Assembly (NCBI RefSeq): GCF_022014495.1
Contig: NZ_JAKLSQ010000009.1
Span: 143,476-207,475 of the forward strand
Length of the DNA: 64,000 bases
Reading direction: 5' to 3'
Source of the DNA: Sandaracinobacteroides sayramensis
GTDB lineage: Bacteria; Pseudomonadota; Alphaproteobacteria; Sphingomonadales; Sphingomonadaceae
In this document: positions 42,296 to 51,297 of the stretch, in pieces
Numbering within the stretch: the first letter of the stretch is position 1
Layout of the letters: each line of letters begins with the position of its first letter
Notes under the pieces: generated by a model
The model's database searches: none
What the model was told of the DNA's origin: nothing
The model's input: only the letters and a program-made list of their open reading frames with translations
Translations under genes and position numbers: made by a program

Positions 42296-43082
42296 ACTGC
42301 TGACCGGGGTCGCCGATGGCATCGCCCGCATCACCTTCAACCGGCCGGAAGCGCGCAATGCGCTGACGGCCGGCATGGTGGAGGCGATGATCGCCTTCCT
42401 GCGCCGCTGCGAGCATGAGCCCGACGTGCGCGCCATCTCGATCACCGGGGCCGGAGAGCATTTCATGGCCGGCGGCGATGTGAAAGGCTTCGCGCAGGCA
42501 GTGGACGCCTCGCCCGAAGCCCGGCGCGCCCTGTTCGAAACGCTGGCGCTGGACACCCTGCCGCTGTTCGAGTTGATGGAGCGGATACCGAAACCCATCG
42601 TCGCCAGCGTCCGTGGGGCCTGCGCCGGCGCCGCCATCGGCTATGTCGCGGCCGCGGATTTCGCGCTGGCATCGGAAACGGCGATGTTCGTGGTGGCCAA
42701 TGCCGCTATCGGCACCAGCCCGGATGGCGGCACGAGCTGGCATCTGCCGCGCGTGGTGGGACTGCGCAAGGCTCGCCAGATGTGCCTGCTGGGCGAACGG
42801 CTGATGGCGGCCGATGCGGTCGATTGCGGCCTCGTCAACTGGCTGCACGCGGATGACGAGCTGGATGCCGCGACGGAAAAGCTGCTGCGGCGGCTCGCCG
42901 ATGGCCCGGCCGTGGCGCTGGGACAGGCGAAACTGCTGCTGAATGGCGCTTCGGGCAACAGTCTTGCCCGGCAGCTGGCACAGGAAGCGCGGTCCGCCGG
43001 CATCTGCGCCGCCAGCGCCGATTTCCCCGAAGGCGTTTCCGCCTTCGCCCAAAAGCGCACGCCGATGTTCAGGGGGCTTTGA
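42279..43082 (+). CDS. Crotonase-fold protein with isomerase-type SPDGG loop
   Basis: 267 residues starting at TTG 42279, chosen because ACAGGAGACGCGC precedes it. FMAGGDVKGFAQ forms the oxyanion hole. Both hydratase Glu positions are lost (GAAIGYV and VVANAAIG). IGTSPDGGTSWHLPR carries the Asp used by dienoyl-CoA isomerase and PaaG-type members. A double-bond isomerase is the best guess. It is translated within the ligase operon and ends 4 bp before the CoA-transferase. Confidence 0.87.
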   Translation: MSTQPELLTGVADGIARITFNRPEARNALTAGMVEAMIAFLRRCEHEPDVRAISITGAGEHFMAGGDVKGFAQAVDASPEARRALFETLALDTLPLFELMERIPKPIVASVRGACAGAAIGYVAAADFALASETAMFVVANAAIGTSPDGGTSWHLPRVVGLRKARQMCLLGERLMAADAVDCGLVNWLHADDELDAATEKLLRRLADGPAVALGQAKLLLNGASGNSLARQLAQEARSAGICAASADFPEGVSAFAQKRTPMFRGL

Positions 43083-43086
43083 GACG

Positions 43087-44271
43087 ATGACCGGAATGCT
43101 CGACGATATCCGCGTGCTGGATGTCACCCGCTTCGTGGCAGGCCCGGCGGCGACCGCGCTGCTCGCCGATCTGGGCGCGGATGTGATCCGCATCGAAGCC
43201 CCGGGCGGCGCCGAGGACCGCACCACCCTGCCCTTCAACGAGGGCTTCCACGGCGGTGTCGGCTTCACCCAGCTTGGCCGCAACAAGCGCGGCCTCTCGC
43301 TCGATCTCTCCGGCGAGAAAGGCCGGGCGGTGTTCGACCGGCTGCTGGCAACGGCCGACATCGTCGTCGCCAACCTGCCCCGCAGGACGGCCGCCTCGCT
43401 GGGGCTGGATTACGACCGGATGGCCAGTATCAAGCCCGACATCATCTTCGTGCACCTGACGACCTTCGGCAACGAAGGCCCCTATGCCGACAGGCTGGGC
43501 TTCGACGCGATCGCCCAGGTGATGAGCGGGCTGACCCACATCTCCGGCGAGCCGGGCAAGCCAATGAAGCATAATTCGGCCTGGGTGGACATGAGCACCG
43601 GCTTCCTCGCGGCCTTCGGGGCGATGGCGGCGCTGCACCACCGCAACCGCACAGGCGAGGGGCAGAAGGTGGAAACCAACCTGCTGCAGACGGCGCTGAC
43701 GGTGGGCAATTATTTCCTGTTCGACCAGTATTTCAACCGGACGAACCGCGTCGGCACCGGGAATCGCGCGCAATCGGGCGGTCCGGCGGACCTCATCCAG
43801 ACGAAGGATGGCTGGGTCTATATGGTGGCGCTGGGCGATGCGATGTTCCGTCGCTTCATGCGGATGATCGGCCGGGAGGAGCTGTTGGACGACCCGCGTT
43901 TCGCGACCGACGAGTTGCGTGCCGAAAATGGCGAGGCGTTGAGCGAAATCGTCACCGCATGGGCGCGGCAGTACAGCAATGCCGAGATCCTGCCGATCCT
44001 GGAGACGAACCGTATTCCTGCCGGGCCGCTGCTGACCCCGCAGCAGACGCTGGACGACCCGCATGTGCGGGAACAGTTTCTGATGCCGGTGCCGGTGGAA
44101 GGGCTTTCAAGGCCGGCGCCCTATGTGAAGCCGCCGGTCACCTTCGGCAAGACGCCGGGCAGCATCCGAAAGGGCCCGCCGCGCCCCGGCGAAGACAGCG
44201 ACGCGGTGCTGGCCGAGGCCGGCTTTACGCCGCAGGAAATCGCCGGCCTGCGCGAGGCCGGCGTGATCTGA
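43087..44271 (+). CDS. Family III CoA-transferase
   Basis: 394 residues from ATG 43087; a second ATG at 43096 is possible. It begins DIRVLDVTRFVAGPAATALL, the family N-terminus, and has the catalytic aspartate Asp168 in AWVDMSTGFLAAFG. FGNEGPYADRLGFDAIAQ is also conserved. It transfers CoA between acids, saving ATP during activation of the substrate or product. It is the last gene of the operon, converging with the epoxide hydrolase gene after 6 bp. Confidence 0.92.
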   Translation: MTGMLDDIRVLDVTRFVAGPAATALLADLGADVIRIEAPGGAEDRTTLPFNEGFHGGVGFTQLGRNKRGLSLDLSGEKGRAVFDRLLATADIVVANLPRRTAASLGLDYDRMASIKPDIIFVHLTTFGNEGPYADRLGFDAIAQVMSGLTHISGEPGKPMKHNSAWVDMSTGFLAAFGAMAALHHRNRTGEGQKVETNLLQTALTVGNYFLFDQYFNRTNRVGTGNRAQSGGPADLIQTKDGWVYMVALGDAMFRRFMRMIGREELLDDPRFATDELRAENGEALSEIVTAWARQYSNAEILPILETNRIPAGPLLTPQQTLDDPHVREQFLMPVPVEGLSRPAPYVKPPVTFGKTPGSIRKGPPRPGEDSDAVLAEAGFTPQEIAGLREAGVI

Positions 44272-44277
44272 ACGGAA

Positions 44278-45444
44278 TCAGCGCAGCGACCGCAGGCCGG
44301 TACGCACTTCCTGCACGAACAGGTCCGGCTGCTCCAGCGCGGCGAAATGCCCGCCACGCGCCGGCTGCCCCCAGTGGATGATGTCGGAGAATATTCTTTC
44401 CGCCCAGCGCCGCGGCGGCCGCCGCATTTCCCGCGGGAAGATGCTGCAGGCGACCGGCAGGGAAATCGGGGCATTCCCGAAGGCGCTGCGGAAGCTTTCC
44501 CAATAGAGCCGCGCCGAAGATGCCGCGCTGTCCGTCAGCCAATAGAGCATGATCGTGTCGAGCATGGAGTCGCGGCTCAGCACCTCCTCCGGCTCGCCGC
44601 CATTGTCGGTCCAGGCGTGGAATTTCTCGTAGATCCAGGCTGCCTGCCCAACAGGCGAATCCGCCAGCGCATAGCCCAGCGTCTGCGGCCGCGTGCTTTG
44701 CTGGGTGGAATAGCCAAGCCCCCATTGCTTGTGCGCTTCCGCCGTCTCGCGTGCGTCCACGGCCTGCGGGTCGCTGTAATCCTCGTCCGGCGGGGGAAAG
44801 CAGACCACCATGTTCAGATGAATGCCCAGCAGACCGGGCGGTTGCTGCACGGCCATGGCACGGGTGATGGCGGAACCCCAGTCGCCGCCTTGCGCTACAT
44901 AGCGGTCATAGCCCAGCCGCCGCATCAGCAGATGCCAGGTTCGAGCGATCCGCTCGACATTCCAGCCGGTGGCGTCAGGCTTGTCGGAAAAGCCATAGCC
45001 AGGCAGCGACGGTATCACGACATGAAAGGCATCGGCGGCATCGCCGCCATGGGCCTGCGGGTCGGTCAGCGGGCCGATCGCCTCGAGAAATTCCAATATG
45101 CTGCCCGGCCAGCCGTGCGTCAGCAGCATCGGCATGGCGCCGGCATGCGGCGACCGCACATGCAGGAAATGGATGCCCAGCCCGTCGATCCGGGTGCGGA
45201 AGCCCGGCCAGCGGTTGATCGCCGCCTCGCAGCGGCGCCAGTCATATCGATCTCGCCAGTAACCGACCAATGCCTGCATCCGATCCAGCGGCACACCCTG
45301 CGACCAGTCGGCGACGGTGCCGGCATCGGGCCAGCGGACATGCGCCAGCCGACGCGCCAGATCGTCCAGCGCCGGTTGCGGCACATCGACATGGAAGGGA
45401 AGGATGGCATCGCCCGCTTCGGCGTCCAGCGGTGGCGGATACAT
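44278..45444 (-). CDS. Epoxide hydrolase (EPHX1/EHN type)
   Basis: 388 residues from ATG 45444. The N-terminal EHN segment (14-95; DLARRLAHVRWPD, GYWRDRYDWRRCEAAIN) precedes the alpha/beta-hydrolase core. HGWPGS (110-115) is the oxyanion motif, Asp188 in GGDWGS the nucleophile, and His366 in GGHFAALEQP the charge-relay base. It opens an epoxide to a trans-diol. It is the last gene of the leftward 44278-49595 operon, 2 bp from the kinase gene. An epoxide intermediate in the pathway is therefore suggested. Confidence 0.92.
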   Translation of the reverse strand: MYPPPLDAEAGDAILPFHVDVPQPALDDLARRLAHVRWPDAGTVADWSQGVPLDRMQALVGYWRDRYDWRRCEAAINRWPGFRTRIDGLGIHFLHVRSPHAGAMPMLLTHGWPGSILEFLEAIGPLTDPQAHGGDAADAFHVVIPSLPGYGFSDKPDATGWNVERIARTWHLLMRRLGYDRYVAQGGDWGSAITRAMAVQQPPGLLGIHLNMVVCFPPPDEDYSDPQAVDARETAEAHKQWGLGYSTQQSTRPQTLGYALADSPVGQAAWIYEKFHAWTDNGGEPEEVLSRDSMLDTIMLYWLTDSAASSARLYWESFRSAFGNAPISLPVACSIFPREMRRPPRRWAERIFSDIIHWGQPARGGHFAALEQPDLFVQEVRTGLRSLR

Positions 45445-45446
45445 GA

Positions 45447-46643
45447 TCAGTTCCCCAGCCGGTCGAGCAGATCGGAAAGGCGGAACAGCGCCTGCCGGCG
45501 ATGCCAGCGCGAAAGGGCATAGCGGACATCGTCGAAATGCCCCTCTTCCAGGTTGCGCACCGCCTTGTGGCCCATCACCCCGAGCCGCAACTGGCCCCAC
45601 AGCAGATAGAAGTCCAGTTGCGCCTGCGGCGGCTGCCAGCCCCCGGCATCGACATAGGCGCGCAGGAAATCGGCGAAGCTCCCCATGTTTTCGGCCGCAT
45701 ACCATATATAGGCGACATCGGCGGCCGGCGTTCCGACATGGGCGAATTCCCAATCCAGCACCGCCGAAACACGATCCCCTTCCACCAGCATGTTGTTGTA
45801 GTTGAAATCGTCGTGCGTGAAAGCCGGCGGCCCATAGGCCTGCTGACGATGGCGATCGATCCAGTCGAAACAGGCCTCCATGATCGCATTGCGTTCGCCC
45901 AAGGCCTGCCAGTCGGCCAGATATTCGGCGAACTGCGCGTCGAAGAAGGCGTCACCAACCGGCTGGCCGGCGCGCGGCCAGTCGTCCACCGGCACCGTAT
46001 GCACGCGCGCCATGCAACCAGCGGTGTCGGCCAGCAGCGCCGTGTTTCGGCCCGGCGGCACATAGATGGAACCAACCGGCGCCCCGCTGGCTCGCGCGAA
46101 GACGATGAAAGGGTCGCCGATCACCCCGCCGCCCGCTTCCAGGGCGAAGGGCTGGGGTATGCGGGCACCATGATCCCAAAGCCGCCGAAGCGGCCCCCAT
46201 TCATCCACCACCGTCGTGCCCAGATAATTGTTGGCCGTGCGATCCACCCGCAGCGCCAGTTCGGCCGGCAAGGTGCGCGCGCCTTCCAGCGAGATCAGCA
46301 CCGTCTTTTTCGACATGCCGCGCGAAACCGTATTGGCTGCCCGCACGTGGATGGCGCCCTCGCCGGCGACCGCTTCGTTCAGATAGGCCGCAAGTGCCTC
46401 CAGATCGAGCGTGTCTGCCGTCGCAGCACGCGGCGTCGACTGCCGCTCGTCCAGCGCCATCGCCTCGAACGCTTGCTGATAAGCGAGCTCCTCCGTTGCC
46501 GAGGCGCGCGGCAGATCTAGTGTTTCCACTGCGATCAGTTCCGCCAGCAGGCCCATCACCGGGTCGCGCTCTGCGGCATCGACGTTCATGCGCCCCACCG
46601 CATCGCGCACCAGGCGAAGCTGGCTGGCTGTCGCACGGCTCAT
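45447..46643 (-). CDS. APH-fold phosphotransferase (ACAD10/11 kinase-like)
   Basis: 398 residues. The N-terminal 100 are helical; the kinase fold follows. The catalytic loop reads FTHDDFNYNNML (HDD in place of HGD, with Asp and Asn kept), and AVLDWEFAHVGTPAADVAYIWY has the metal-binding Asp. It is probably active as a small-molecule kinase on a hydroxyacyl-CoA or alcohol. Its start overlaps the lipocalin-like gene by four bases, repeating the lipocalin/kinase pairing of 30794-34697. Confidence 0.82.
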   Translation of the reverse strand: MSRATASQLRLVRDAVGRMNVDAAERDPVMGLLAELIAVETLDLPRASATEELAYQQAFEAMALDERQSTPRAATADTLDLEALAAYLNEAVAGEGAIHVRAANTVSRGMSKKTVLISLEGARTLPAELALRVDRTANNYLGTTVVDEWGPLRRLWDHGARIPQPFALEAGGGVIGDPFIVFARASGAPVGSIYVPPGRNTALLADTAGCMARVHTVPVDDWPRAGQPVGDAFFDAQFAEYLADWQALGERNAIMEACFDWIDRHRQQAYGPPAFTHDDFNYNNMLVEGDRVSAVLDWEFAHVGTPAADVAYIWYAAENMGSFADFLRAYVDAGGWQPPQAQLDFYLLWGQLRLGVMGHKAVRNLEEGHFDDVRYALSRWHRRQALFRLSDLLDRLGN

Positions 46644-47614
46644 GCGAACGCCCCCCCGACAGCGGAACTGCGGCCGATCTCGACCAGCCCCTCTCCCCGT
46701 TCCCCGGTTTCAAGCAAGGTAAGCGGGCAGAAATTCTCGACGATATGATAGGCGACCTTGCCCCCCGGCGCCTCCGACACCAGTGGCACATGGGCAAAGC
46801 GAGCAGCGATATCGCTTTCTATGGTGTACCGGTTGCCGAACACATCTTCCAGTTCGTGGACCAGCCTTTCGCACAGCCCGTCGGCCATCTCGCCTTCGCG
46901 ACGCGCCTCGATGTGGCGAAGCGCGCGCACGCCTTTCTCATCGGCGACATAGCCTTCCTTCGCCACCGCACCGGGGCGATGCAGCGTGGAGATCGTCTTG
47001 ATGCCGAAGCTGCGGCCGGGGAAGTTGAATCCGCACCAGTCATGTGTGTGCCCGCCGGAATCGCAGCGCATGACCCAGCTGTGATCGCGATAGCCGCTGC
47101 CGGAAATCTTCACTTCATGCCCATCGGCAAAGCGCGCCCGGCCGCTGGCATTCAGCGCCTGCTGCTGGTGATTATATGGCAGGTTCAGGCCCAGCGTCAT
47201 CACTTCCTGAAAGGAAGGCGCCGGGTTTCCGGCGGTGCGGCAGGCGGCATAATCGAAGGTGGGCTGACGGGCGGAGAATTGCAGTTCCAGGTCGATCTCG
47301 CCTGTCTTCAGGCGAAAATCGAAACGCCGGTGCGGCTCGACAAATGCCAGAGACAGCGCGCCGTCGCCGATGCTGTGCGCCAGTTCGAAATCGGTGGGAA
47401 AGGCCGTGCTGTTGGCATAGCGGATCGACCGGCCGTCGATCTCCATGTTGGCGGTGTAACGCGCCCGGTCGTGGCCGGGTTCATGGTTCAGGTGGATCGC
47501 GCCGAACGAACGGCTTTCCGGCGCGAACAGCAGGAAGAAGTAATTCTCCTTGTAGCGCAACTGGGCATAGGGCGGCACCGGATGTGGCAGATCATCCTGC
47601 ATGGTCGTCATCAC
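46640..47614 (-). CDS. Lipocalin-like (CrtC/AttH-type) conserved protein, function unknown
   Basis: 324 residues. SGSGYRDHSWVMRCDSG holds the RDHSW motif of the lipocalin-like set in this window, and SFGAIHLNHEPGHDRARY and DWCGFNFPGRSFG give it a beta-rich look. It is about 50-90 residues shorter than the paralogues at 5282 and 30794. It overlaps the SDR gene upstream and the kinase gene downstream by four bases each, so all three are translated together. Confidence 0.6.
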   Translation of the reverse strand: MMTTMQDDLPHPVPPYAQLRYKENYFFLLFAPESRSFGAIHLNHEPGHDRARYTANMEIDGRSIRYANSTAFPTDFELAHSIGDGALSLAFVEPHRRFDFRLKTGEIDLELQFSARQPTFDYAACRTAGNPAPSFQEVMTLGLNLPYNHQQQALNASGRARFADGHEVKISGSGYRDHSWVMRCDSGGHTHDWCGFNFPGRSFGIKTISTLHRPGAVAKEGYVADEKGVRALRHIEARREGEMADGLCERLVHELEDVFGNRYTIESDIAARFAHVPLVSEAPGGKVAYHIVENFCPLTLLETGERGEGLVEIGRSSAVGGAFA

Positions 47615-48456
47615 GCGTCCTCCGGGAAATCGGCAAGCGGAGCCACTTGCCGGCTGTGTTCAATATCGGCGATCTTCGTTTCCAGCGCCTGCCTCATGGT
47701 GGGCAGCGCGCGTCCGCCCAGCACCAGCCGCATCGGCAGCTTGCCGCCTTCCACCGTGTCGACGATGATGCGGGCTGCGCGCACAGGATCTCCACCCTGT
47801 GTGCCGGACGCAGCGACATGCGAACGCCGTTGCGCCAGTGTCGTGGCGTAGTCGGCAATCTCGGTTGCGGGCAGTTGCATGGAACGCCCGAAGAAATCGG
47901 TGCGGAAAGGCCCGGGACACACGATCATCGCCCGGATGCCCAGTTCGCCGGCCTCCGCGGCCAGCGCCTCGGTCAAGGCCTCCAGCGCCGCCTTGCTGGC
48001 CGAATAATAGCCGGATCCGGCGAAACCGCGTGTGCCGGCCGTGGACGAGAAATTGATGACCAGCCCCTTCCCCGCCGCCCGCATATGGGGCAGCACCGCC
48101 CGCATCATCGCGGCTGGACCAAAGACATTGGTATCGAACTGCCGCCGTACATCCGCGTCACCTGCTTCCTCGATGGTGGATAGGAAGCCATAGCCGGCGT
48201 TGTTGACCAGCACGTCGATCGCGCCGAAGCGTTGCACCGCCCCGGCCACGACGCTTTCGATCTGCCGGTTGTCGGTGATATCCATCTTCAGGGGAAGAAG
48301 CCGGTCTTCCGAAGCGATTTCGGCAAGCCGCCGGATATCCGCCGGGTGGCGCGCTGTCGCCGCCACGCGATGACCGCGCGCCAGCAGTTCCCGGGACAGC
48401 GCCAGCCCGAAGCCTGAGGAAGCGCCCGTGACCAGCCATGTGCGGGATGTCGTCAC
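47611..48456 (-). CDS. Short-chain dehydrogenase/reductase
   Basis: 281 residues. TGASSGFG (10-17), NNAG in VLVNNAGYGF, Ser in NFSSTAGTRG and Tyr-x3-Lys in GYYSASKAAL are intact. The FDTNVFGPAAMMRAVLPHMR segment resembles classical oxidoreductases of the SDR type that act on larger alcohols. It overlaps the nitronate monooxygenase gene and the lipocalin-like gene by four bases on each side. Confidence 0.9.
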   Translation of the reverse strand: MTTSRTWLVTGASSGFGLALSRELLARGHRVAATARHPADIRRLAEIASEDRLLPLKMDITDNRQIESVVAGAVQRFGAIDVLVNNAGYGFLSTIEEAGDADVRRQFDTNVFGPAAMMRAVLPHMRAAGKGLVINFSSTAGTRGFAGSGYYSASKAALEALTEALAAEAGELGIRAMIVCPGPFRTDFFGRSMQLPATEIADYATTLAQRRSHVAASGTQGGDPVRAARIIVDTVEGGKLPMRLVLGGRALPTMRQALETKIADIEHSRQVAPLADFPEDA

Positions 48457-49595
48457 GCTTCTGCCCAGCCGCGCATGCGGCCCACGGCATCGGCGAAATC
48501 CTCCATATATTCCTGCACCACCGCGCGCGCCGATTTGGCGCTGGTGACGAGGCCGATGCCCTGCCCCACCCCTTCCGTCAGAATATCGCGCGCCGCCTCA
48601 TTGCCACCGTCCACCGATTTTTCCGCCAGCAGCAGCGCGCGGTTGGTCAGCAGATGCTGGAAAGGCATCGGCAGCGGGCCGGGGCTGCCCGGCTCCTCCC
48701 AGGCGGCGTTCCATGCCGATTTCAACTGCCGCGCCGTCTTGCCCGTCATCGCGCGCGAACGGATGGTGTCGCGCGATCGAGCCGCCAGCAGCTTTTCCTT
48801 GACCGCCGGGTGCACCTCGCTTTCGGCCGTCGTCAGCCAGACCGAGCCCGTCCATGCACCTGCCGCGCCCATCGCCATCGCGGCGGCCATCTGTCGGCCC
48901 GTCACGATGCCGCCAGCGGCCAGCACCGGAATGTCCGATCCCATTTCCTCCAGCCAGCGCACCACTTCCGGCACCAGCACCATCGTCGAAACCTCGCCGC
49001 AATGGGCGGCGGCCTCGGTTCCCTGCGCCACCAGAACATCGACGCCGGCCTCTATCTGGCGCTTTGCATGATCCTTCGATCCGATCAGCGCGCCTGTCGG
49101 GACGCCGGCAGCCTTGCACTTATCGATCATGAACTGCGGCGGCTTGCCCAGCGCGTTGACGAACAAGCGAATAGGGTGCTGCAAGCCTACATCCACCATA
49201 CGTTCGGCGGTATCGAGGAAATGGCTGACTTCTCGGTCCTCGTCGGCGTCGGTAGGGGTGTCCAGCGAGATGCCGTGCCGGGCCAGCAGCTCGTCCGCGA
49301 AACGGCGATGACCTTCCGGTATCTGCGCCTCCAGCGCATGGGTCGTCATATCCGGAGCACTACGGTCGGCCATATTCTCGGGCACGGCGATATCCAGCCC
49401 ATAAGGCCTGCCGTCGCAATGCGCGTCTATCCAATCCAGTTCGATCTTCAACTGGTCCGGCGTCATCTTGCCGTTGGTCGCGCCGAATACGCCAAAGCCG
49501 CCGGCGCGGCTGACGGCGGCGACGACATCGCGGCAGTGGCTGAAGGCGACCAGCGGGAAGTCCACGCCGACCAGTAGCGTAAAACGGTTTTGCAT
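48453..49595 (-). CDS. Nitronate monooxygenase-family FMN protein
   Basis: 380 residues from ATG 49595 after GGGAGTATCGGGG. It is a TIM-barrel FMN protein of the NMO (2-nitropropane dioxygenase) family, with VAQGTEAAAHCGEVST, LAAGGIVTGRQMAAAMAMGA and GAWTGSVWLTT. Many proteins of this family are enoyl or quinone reductases, not true nitronate oxidases, and none of the neighbours suggests a nitro substrate. It is first in the leftward five-gene operon ending in the epoxide hydrolase. Confidence 0.88.
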   Translation of the reverse strand: MQNRFTLLVGVDFPLVAFSHCRDVVAAVSRAGGFGVFGATNGKMTPDQLKIELDWIDAHCDGRPYGLDIAVPENMADRSAPDMTTHALEAQIPEGHRRFADELLARHGISLDTPTDADEDREVSHFLDTAERMVDVGLQHPIRLFVNALGKPPQFMIDKCKAAGVPTGALIGSKDHAKRQIEAGVDVLVAQGTEAAAHCGEVSTMVLVPEVVRWLEEMGSDIPVLAAGGIVTGRQMAAAMAMGAAGAWTGSVWLTTAESEVHPAVKEKLLAARSRDTIRSRAMTGKTARQLKSAWNAAWEEPGSPGPLPMPFQHLLTNRALLLAEKSVDGGNEAARDILTEGVGQGIGLVTSAKSARAVVQEYMEDFADAVGRMRGWAEA

Positions 49596-49702
49596 CCCCG
49601 ATACTCCCTCGCTGCGCATCTGGCGGCGCGCCTGGTCGGTGACCGTGCGCTTGCCGTTCTCGAATCGTCCCTCTTGCGAAGATTTTTGTCTCGACGATAA
49701 TA

Positions 49703-49714
49703 TTTCGCAAGCAT
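49703..49714 (+). promoter_or_regulatory. TTTCGCAAGCAT putative operator
   Basis: In the 154-bp gap between divergent nitronate monooxygenase and ACAD genes, TTTCGCAAGCAT followed by ATAATG resembles the GTTCGCA motif family (7 of the first 8 bases match GTTCGCAA). The position fits control of either operon. A weaker match than the others. Confidence 0.35.
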
Positions 49715-49749
49715 ATAATGCTCTAAATAACGAAAATGGAGGGCACTGC

Positions 49750-50871
49750 ATGACCCGCATGGGCTATCAAGAAGAGCATGAAGCGTTCCGGCGGACGGTG
49801 CGCAGCTTTCTCGACCGCGAGCACGAGCCGAACCTTGCCCATTATGAAAAGATAGGCGGTCTGGATCGCGATTTCTGGCGCAAGGCTGGCGCCGCCGGGT
49901 TGCTGGGACTGGCCCATACGGGCGGCGGCGATTTCACCTATTATGCGATCGCCGCGGAGGAGCTGGGGCGTAGCGCCGGCAGCGCCACCACGGGCAGCTC
50001 ACTGATGGCCGATGTGGCGACCTACATCCTGATCGGCCACGGCACCGATGCGCAGAAGGAAAAATACCTGCCCGGCATCCTGACCGGCGAATGGACGCAG
50101 GCGATGCCGCTGACCGAACCGGGTGTCGGCAGCGACGCCACCGCCATCACCGCCACCGCCCGCCGTGAAGGCGATGCATATGTGATCAACGGAGAGAAAT
50201 ATTTCATCTCCAACGGGGCCGGCGCCAATCTTCTGTATGTCGTCGCCAAGACCGACCCGTCCAGGGGCGCCAAGGGGATGAGCGTGATCATCGTCGAGGC
50301 CGACACCCCCGGCGTTTCGCAGGCCAAGATTCCGATGATCGGCTGGCGGCAGGGCGATACGGGCGCGGTGAACTTCGCCGACGTGCGGGTGCCCGTTTCC
50401 AATCTGGTGGGTCAGGAAGGAGGGGCCATGAAGATTCTGATGGCGACCTTCCTGGAGGACCGCATCCAGATCGCCGCGCGCTGCCTGGGCGCCGCATCGC
50501 GCGCGCTGGAACTGACGCTCGACTATGTGAAGCAGCGCAAGGTGTTCGGCCAGCGGGTGATCGATTTCCAGAATACGCAGTTCGTGCTGGCGGATTGCCG
50601 CGCCGATATCCGCATCACCGAAACAATGGTCGATACGGCGATGATGCGCCTGCGCGAAAAGCAGTTCACCTTCGAGGACGGCGCGATCCTGAAGCTGTGG
50701 GCGACGCAGATGGAAGGCCGTGTGCTCGATCGCTGCGTGCAGCTGTTCGGCGGCGCCGGCCTGATGGATGAAAACCCCATTGCCCGCATGTGGACGGCGG
50801 CGCGCATCCAGCGCATCTATGCCGGCACGGACGAATTGCAGAAGGTGGCAATCGCTAGGGGGATGCTGTGA
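49750..50871 (+). CDS. Acyl-CoA dehydrogenase
   Basis: 373 residues from ATG 49750, preceded by GGAGGG. Motifs: LTEPGVGSDATAIT, GEKYFISNGAGAN, FGQRVIDFQNTQFVLAD, LFGGAGLMDENPIARMW and IYAGTDELQ. Asp in LEDRIQIA takes the IVD-type base position. The protein lacks the usual extended loop after LLGLAHTGGGDF. It is first of a three-gene unit with an NTF2-like protein and a crotonase, and overlaps the next ATG by one base. Confidence 0.92.
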   Translation: MTRMGYQEEHEAFRRTVRSFLDREHEPNLAHYEKIGGLDRDFWRKAGAAGLLGLAHTGGGDFTYYAIAAEELGRSAGSATTGSSLMADVATYILIGHGTDAQKEKYLPGILTGEWTQAMPLTEPGVGSDATAITATARREGDAYVINGEKYFISNGAGANLLYVVAKTDPSRGAKGMSVIIVEADTPGVSQAKIPMIGWRQGDTGAVNFADVRVPVSNLVGQEGGAMKILMATFLEDRIQIAARCLGAASRALELTLDYVKQRKVFGQRVIDFQNTQFVLADCRADIRITETMVDTAMMRLREKQFTFEDGAILKLWATQMEGRVLDRCVQLFGGAGLMDENPIARMWTAARIQRIYAGTDELQKVAIARGML

Positions 50872-51281
50872 TGCCGGCGGAAACGATCGAGCAGTTCGCG
50901 CGCCGCTATGGCGACGCATGGGCCAACCCCGACAGCGAAGTGTTCGTGGCAATGTTCGCGCCCGATGCCACCTATCGCGACGACCAGGTGCAGCGGATGA
51001 ATAGCGGCCACGCCGATCTGCGTGATTTCCACCGGCATTTCGTATCGGCCATTTCCGATATCCGGATGGAGTTTCCCCGCGCCTTCCGCTCAGGTAACGA
51101 CCTGTGCCTGGAATGGCGGTTTACCGGTCGCCAGACGGGCACCTATCATGGCCGCCCGCCCACCGGCACGGCCTTCGCCAGCCCGGGCGTCGCGCTGATC
51201 AGGCTGCGCGACGACGGGTTGATCCAGTCCATCATCGATTATTACGACAGTGGCGGCGTCAGGAAGGCGCTGGACAAGTGA
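50871..51281 (+). CDS. SnoaL/NTF2-like small protein
   Basis: 136 residues from ATG 50871 (GTG 50868 would add one residue). ARRYGDAWANPDSEVFVAMF begins an NTF2-like cone, and YRDDQVQ, RFTGRQTGTYHGRPPTG and ALIRLRDDGLIQSIIDYYD are typical of SnoaL-like cyclases/hydratases and of limonene-epoxide-hydrolase relatives. An isomerase or hydratase role on a cyclic intermediate is plausible, as with ketosteroid isomerase. Its family alone does not fix the reaction. Confidence 0.75.
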   Translation: MPAETIEQFARRYGDAWANPDSEVFVAMFAPDATYRDDQVQRMNSGHADLRDFHRHFVSAISDIRMEFPRAFRSGNDLCLEWRFTGRQTGTYHGRPPTGTAFASPGVALIRLRDDGLIQSIIDYYDSGGVRKALDK

Positions 51282-51297
51282 CGCGAAAGGGCATGCG

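Noticed and set aside
48453..49595. Naming the NMO-family protein a true nitronate monooxygenase
   Set aside because: The family is functionally mixed and there is no nitro-compound gene nearby, so only the family name is given.
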